Assembly: GCA_025351615.1 (NCBI GenBank)
Contig: JANXVP010000492.1
Coordinates: 1 to 7,802 of the forward strand
Reading direction: 5' to 3'
Origin: Ramlibacter sp.
Lineage (GTDB): Bacteria > Pseudomonadota > Gammaproteobacteria > Burkholderiales > Burkholderiaceae_C
Length of the DNA stretch: 7,802 nt
A model generated the notes under the pieces. That model did no database searches. It saw only the letters and a list, made by a program, of their open reading frames with translations, and had not been told where the DNA came from. The translations under genes were made by a program, and so were the position numbers. Shown here piece by piece: positions 5,005 to 7,802 of this stretch; position 1 is the first letter of the stretch; every line of letters begins with the position of its first letter.

Positions 5005-6615
5005 TCAAAATCCCGCAGCAAGCCCGTCACGACGCGAATCGCTGGCGGCGATATAGCCGTCGACCCTGGGCTCGCCGGCGCGCCAGATGAACTGCCCCGC
5101 GCCAAAATCCTGGTAGCTGTCGTTGATGACTTCCATCCGGTGGCCGCGGCCGATCAGCTCCTGCACCGTCGCCTTGTTCATCTGCTGTTCGACGTTCAGC
5201 TCCAGCCCGGCATTGAAGCGCCAGCGCGGGGCGTCGCAGGCGGCCTGCGGGCTCTGACCGTAGTCGAGCATCCGCACCAGCGTCTGCATGTGGCCTTGCG
5301 GCTGCATGTTGCCGCCCATCACGCCGAAGCTCATGACCGGCTGCCCTTGTTGCGTCAGGAAGGCCGGGATGATGGTCTGGAACGGCCGTTTGCCCGGCGC
5401 GACCTGGTTGGCGCCCGGCTCCAGGCTGAAGCCGTAGCCGCGGTTCTGCAGGCTGATGCCGAAGGTCGGCTCGACGCAGCCCGAGCCGAATCCCATGTAG
5501 TTGCTCTGGATGAAGCTGATCATCATGCCGTTCTCGTCGGCCGCCGTCAGGTAGATGGTGCCGCCCCTGACCGGGTTGCCGGCGCCGAAATCCTGCGCCT
5601 TCCTTAAGTCGATCAGCTTCGCCCGGCTTTTCAGGTAGCCGTCGTCGAGCATCTGCTCGGTCGTGACCTCCATCGCCTTGCGCTCGGCGACGTACTTGTA
5701 AGTATCCGCAAAGGCCAGCTTCATGGCCTCGATCTGCAGATGCTGCGCGTCGGCGCCGTCCACCGGCATCCCGGTGAGGTCGAACTGCTGCAGGATGCCC
5801 AGCGCGATCAAGGCGGCGATGCCCTGTCCGTTCGGCGGAATCTCGTGCAGCGTGTAGCCACGGTAGTCCTTGCCGATTGGCTTGACCCACTCGGGCTGGA
5901 AGCCGGCCAGATCCTTCGCGGTCATGGTGCCGCCATTGGCACTGGAGAACTTCTCGATGGCCTGCGCGATTTCACCGCGGTAGAACGCTTCGCCCTTGCT
6001 CTGGGCGATGGCGCGCAGGGCCCGGGCCGCCGCCTTGAACTGGAACAGCTCGCCGACCTGGGGCGCGCGGCCCCACGGCAGAAAGCTGTCGGCCCAGCCC
6101 GGCAGGCTGCGCATTTCCGGCGTGGCGCTGGCCCACTTCTGCTGCACCACGACCGGCAGCAGGTAGCCGCGTTCGGCGATGTCGATCGCCGGCTCGAGCA
6201 GGTCGGCGAAGGGCAGCTTGCCGAAGCGCTCGCTGAGCGCCATCCAGCTGCCGACAGCGCCGGGCACGGTGACCGAATCGAAGCCCCGCTTGGGCGGCTT
6301 CTTCGCGTCGCCGCCGTGCTTCTTGCCGAAATACCCGGGTGTCCAGCTGGCCGGCGCCGGGCCGGACGAGTTCAGGCCGTGCAGCTCCTTGCCGTCCCAG
6401 AGGATGGCGAAGGAATCGCTGCCCAGGCCGTTGCTGACCGGCTCGCAGATCGTCATCGCGGCGGCCGCGGCGATGGCCGCATCCACCGCATTGCCGCCCT
6501 TCCACATCATCCGCAAGCCGGCCTGCGCCGCCAGCGGATGCGAAGTCGAACAGACATTGCGCGCCATCACCGGGATGCGGGTGCTGGGATAGGGATTGAC
6601 GTAGTTGAATTTCAT
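5005..6615 (-). CDS. Gamma-glutamyltransferase-family Ntn hydrolase, cytoplasmic YwrD-like type
   Basis: A 536-residue protein of the GGT family, whose precursors cut themselves before a threonine that becomes the N-terminal nucleophile. By alignment with E. coli GGT (TTHYSVVD), the nucleophile is Thr353 in GGTIYLTAAD (codon 5559-5557), giving a large subunit 1-352 and a small subunit 353-536. Other family landmarks are GGNAVDAA (40-47), PPNGQG (260-265), NYMGFGSG (372-379), GKRPFQT (408-414) and the glycine pair MGGN (433-436). There is no signal peptide, so it should act in the cytoplasm, unlike secreted GGTs. Residues that grip the gamma-glutamyl group in E. coli are not conserved (Arg114 to Ser84, Asp433 to Gly395, Ser462 to Gln413 by eye), so the substrate may differ. 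ATG 6615 is chosen because family similarity starts there; no clear ribosome site precedes it. The frame stays open far upstream, but that stretch is antisense to a real gene. Confidence 0.88.
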   Translation of the reverse strand: MKFNYVNPYPSTRIPVMARNVCSTSHPLAAQAGLRMMWKGGNAVDAAIAAAAAMTICEPVSNGLGSDSFAILWDGKELHGLNSSGPAPASWTPGYFGKKHGGDAKKPPKRGFDSVTVPGAVGSWMALSERFGKLPFADLLEPAIDIAERGYLLPVVVQQKWASATPEMRSLPGWADSFLPWGRAPQVGELFQFKAAARALRAIAQSKGEAFYRGEIAQAIEKFSSANGGTMTAKDLAGFQPEWVKPIGKDYRGYTLHEIPPNGQGIAALIALGILQQFDLTGMPVDGADAQHLQIEAMKLAFADTYKYVAERKAMEVTTEQMLDDGYLKSRAKLIDLRKAQDFGAGNPVRGGTIYLTAADENGMMISFIQSNYMGFGSGCVEPTFGISLQNRGYGFSLEPGANQVAPGKRPFQTIIPAFLTQQGQPVMSFGVMGGNMQPQGHMQTLVRMLDYGQSPQAACDAPRWRFNAGLELNVEQQMNKATVQELIGRGHRMEVINDSYQDFGAGQFIWRAGEPRVDGYIAASDSRRDGLAAGF

Positions 6616-6667
6616 GGTTGGGTTGTCTGCTGTGGATCTTGGTGCCGGCGAGGATCTTCTCCTGTGG

Positions 6668-6673
6668 ATTATC
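6668..6673 (-). promoter_or_regulatory. Possible -10 box for the GGT-like operon
   Basis: On the minus strand GATAAT matches TATAAT at 5 of 6 positions. It would start transcription near 6660 with a leader of about 45 bases. No recognisable -35 hexamer exists at the right distance (6691-6696); instead the right arm of the 6684-6697 inverted repeat occupies that place, which would suit an activator-dependent or repressed promoter. Weak evidence on its own. Confidence 0.3.
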
Positions 6674-6683
6674 TCGCCTGGGC

Positions 6684-6697
6684 GCCTGCCCGCAGGC
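6684..6697. repeat. Inverted repeat between divergent promoters (possible operator)
   Basis: GCCTGC (6684-6689), CC, GCAGGC (6692-6697): perfect 6-bp arms with a 2-base centre, too tight for a full RNA hairpin but suitable for a dimeric DNA-binding protein. It overlaps the -35 position of the leftward promoter candidate and lies just upstream of the rightward one. Chance occurrence in GC-rich DNA cannot be excluded. Confidence 0.35.
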
Positions 6698-6706
6698 ATT
6701 CCAGAA

Positions 6707-6735
6707 TTGCCAAGCCCAATCGAGTGTGCTTTGAT
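6707..6735 (+). promoter_or_regulatory. Sigma-70-like promoter candidate for the lipoprotein hydrolase
   Basis: TTGCCA (6707-6712; 5 of 6 consensus matches), a 17 bp spacer, then TTTGAT (6730-6735; 4 of 6). A start near 6742 would give a short leader of about 20 bases containing the AAGGAG ribosome site. This is the best promoter match in the window. Confidence 0.5.
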
Positions 6736-6751
6736 CCCCGACACAAAACTG

Positions 6752-6757
6752 AAGGAG
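6752..6757 (+). promoter_or_regulatory. Ribosome binding site of the lipoprotein hydrolase gene
   Basis: AAGGAG lies five bases before ATG 6763. A second ATG follows immediately at 6766; the spacing allows either, and the choice changes the protein by only one residue. Confidence 0.8.
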
Positions 6758-6762
6758 CGTTC

Positions 6763-7802
6763 ATGATGGCCAGGCTGATCCGGTATTTTCTGGTTGCCGC
6801 GTTGGTGTCCTTGTCCGGCTGCGCTGCGCCCCCCGGAGCCGGGGGCAACGCACTGCTGACGGAAGAGTTTCGGGTTGCCAGCGATCCGGGCATCCAGATC
6901 TACGTGCGCAACAAGCGCCCGGCGAACATGACCGGTTTCAGCTCGGCGAAGACCGTGCTGTACGTTCACGGCGCGACCTATCCCGCCTCGACGGCTTTCG
7001 ACCTCCGCCTGGACGGGCTGTCCTGGATGGACTACATCGCCCAGCAGGGCTACGACGTCTACTTGCTGGACATCAGGGGCTACGGTCAATCGACCCGGCC
7101 GCCCCAGATGGAACGTGCCGCCGACCTGAGCGCGCCATTTGCCGGCACTGAGGAGGCGATGCGGGATGTGGATGCGGTGGTCGAATTCATCCGCAAACGC
7201 CGCGGCGTCGAAAAGGTCAACCTGCTCGCCTGGTCCTGGGGCACCGCGATCATGCAGTGGTACACCAGCATGAACAGCCAGAAGGTCGACAAGCTGGTGT
7301 TGTACGCGCCGGTGTGGATTCGCCAGGGCGCATCGCTGGTCCAGACGGGTGCGGGACCGACTCCGGCTTACCGCTCGGTCCGTATGGAGCAGGCGAAGGC
7401 ACGCTGGCTGACCGGAGTCGCGCTCGACAAGCGGGGCGCCCTGATTCCGGCCGGCTGGTTCGACACCTGGGCCGCAGCGACGCTCGCCACGGATCCAGTC
7501 GGCTCGCGGCAGACACCCCCTGTGCTGCGAGCGCCCAACGGCGTGGTTGCGGACGGCTTGCGCTATTGGGGCAACGGCGTGATTCCCTGGAAGGTGGAAG
7601 ACATCCGGGTGCCGGTGCTGCTGATCAAGGGGAAATGGGATATGGACACTCCCGCCTACATGGCGCAAGCTCTTTTTCCGAAACTGGTGAACGCCCCTTA
7701 CAAGCGTTATGTGGAACTGGGTGAAGGCACCCATTCCATCATCATGGAGAAAAACCGCATGGACCTGTTCCGGGAAGTCCAGCTGTTCCTGGACGAGCCA
7801 CG
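6763..7802 (+). CDS. Alpha/beta hydrolase, predicted lipoprotein, 3' end cut by the window
   Basis: The frame is open from ATG 6763 to the window edge without a stop; 346 full codons are visible. The N-terminus is a lipoprotein signal (basic start, hydrophobic core, lipobox LSGC with Cys20), so the enzyme should be membrane-anchored in the cell envelope. The body is an alpha/beta hydrolase: oxyanion-hole region YVHGATYP (67-74), strand and loop LLDIRGYGQST (101-111), nucleophile elbow AWSWGT with Ser158 (codon 7234-7236), acid Asp293 in KGKWDMDTP, and His324 in GEGTHS. The elbow has Ala rather than the first Gly of GxSxG, which small residues there tolerate. All triad residues are present, so the protein is probably active and nearly complete, ending in the last helix (FREVQLFLDEP). 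Esterase, lipase or other hydrolase activity cannot be told apart. It is divergent from the GGT-like gene, with no proven link. Confidence 0.88.
   Translation, partial: MMARLIRYFLVAALVSLSGCAAPPGAGGNALLTEEFRVASDPGIQIYVRNKRPANMTGFSSAKTVLYVHGATYPASTAFDLRLDGLSWMDYIAQQGYDVYLLDIRGYGQSTRPPQMERAADLSAPFAGTEEAMRDVDAVVEFIRKRRGVEKVNLLAWSWGTAIMQWYTSMNSQKVDKLVLYAPVWIRQGASLVQTGAGPTPAYRSVRMEQAKARWLTGVALDKRGALIPAGWFDTWAAATLATDPVGSRQTPPVLRAPNGVVADGLRYWGNGVIPWKVEDIRVPVLLIKGKWDMDTPAYMAQALFPKLVNAPYKRYVELGEGTHSIIMEKNRMDLFREVQLFLDEP

Larger units (their letters stand above)
6616..6762. promoter_or_regulatory. Divergent intergenic region between GGT-like gene and lipoprotein hydrolase
   Basis: 147 bp carrying the control signals of two divergent genes. 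A rightward sigma-70-like promoter (6707-6735), a leftward GATAAT box (6673-6668) and a perfect 6-bp-arm inverted repeat between them (6684-6697) can be seen. The part next to the GGT-like start (6616-6660) shows no good ribosome site. Confidence 0.6.

Noticed and set aside
6616..7734. A 373-codon upstream extension of the GGT-like frame, open through the whole lipoprotein hydrolase on the opposite strand
   Set aside because: It lies antisense to a well-supported alpha/beta hydrolase, has no family resemblance, and absence of stops is common antisense to GC-rich genes. GGT similarity begins at ATG 6615.
1..7802. tRNA, rRNA, CRISPR array, insertion sequence, attachment site or prophage remnant
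   Set aside because: No cloverleaf-like or rRNA-like segment, no regularly spaced repeats, and no transposase or integrase motif on either strand. The coding density is normal and the seven genes show uniform base use.

Overview
The window is GC-rich, densely coding DNA of the kind found in Betaproteobacteria. A Burkholderiales member (Comamonadaceae-like) is the best guess. This rests on codon bias, on the expanded type of periplasmic substrate-binding protein present, and on the PQQ dehydrogenase/cytochrome pair. No sequence search could be run, so the taxonomy is inference. I see no mobile element, rRNA, tRNA or CRISPR array. It reads as ordinary chromosomal metabolic DNA with seven protein genes, two of them cut by the window edges.

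Layout from left to right: (1) the 3' part of a dienelactone hydrolase family gene (+, 1-669); (2) a secreted ankyrin-repeat protein (-, 673-1326), tail-to-tail with the first gene; (3) a 178 bp divergent intergenic region (1327-1504) with two adjacent inverted repeats and a weak promoter candidate; (4) a two-gene operon (+) of a periplasmic PQQ-dependent alcohol dehydrogenase-type quinoprotein (1505-3226) and, 2 bp later, a diheme cytochrome c4-like protein (3229-3822); (5) a probable two-gene operon (-) of a gamma-glutamyltransferase-fold Ntn hydrolase (6615-5005) followed by a periplasmic branched-chain-amino-acid-type ABC substrate-binding protein (4936-3827), again tail-to-tail with the cytochrome gene; (6) a 147 bp divergent intergenic region (6616-6762); (7) an alpha/beta hydrolase predicted to be a lipoprotein (+, 6763 to the window edge).

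Functional reading: genes 3 and 4 of the protein list (the quinoprotein and the cytochrome) form a self-contained periplasmic oxidation module. The quinoprotein would oxidise an alcohol or aldehyde and pass electrons to the cytochrome, and then to a terminal oxidase. Its active site carries Asp-Leu-Asp, the D-x-D pattern associated with lanthanide-dependent rather than calcium-dependent quinoproteins. The GGT-like enzyme keeps the catalytic threonine but has lost, by eye alignment, the residues that hold the gamma-glutamyl group in classical GGT. It probably hydrolyses some other amide, and its neighbour may bind a related small molecule. No PQQ biosynthesis genes, ABC permease/ATPase genes or regulator genes are in the window.

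I do not see an obviously new defence or mobile system. The most interesting leads are the D-x-D quinoprotein with its diheme partner and the non-canonical GGT-fold enzyme paired with a solute-binding protein.
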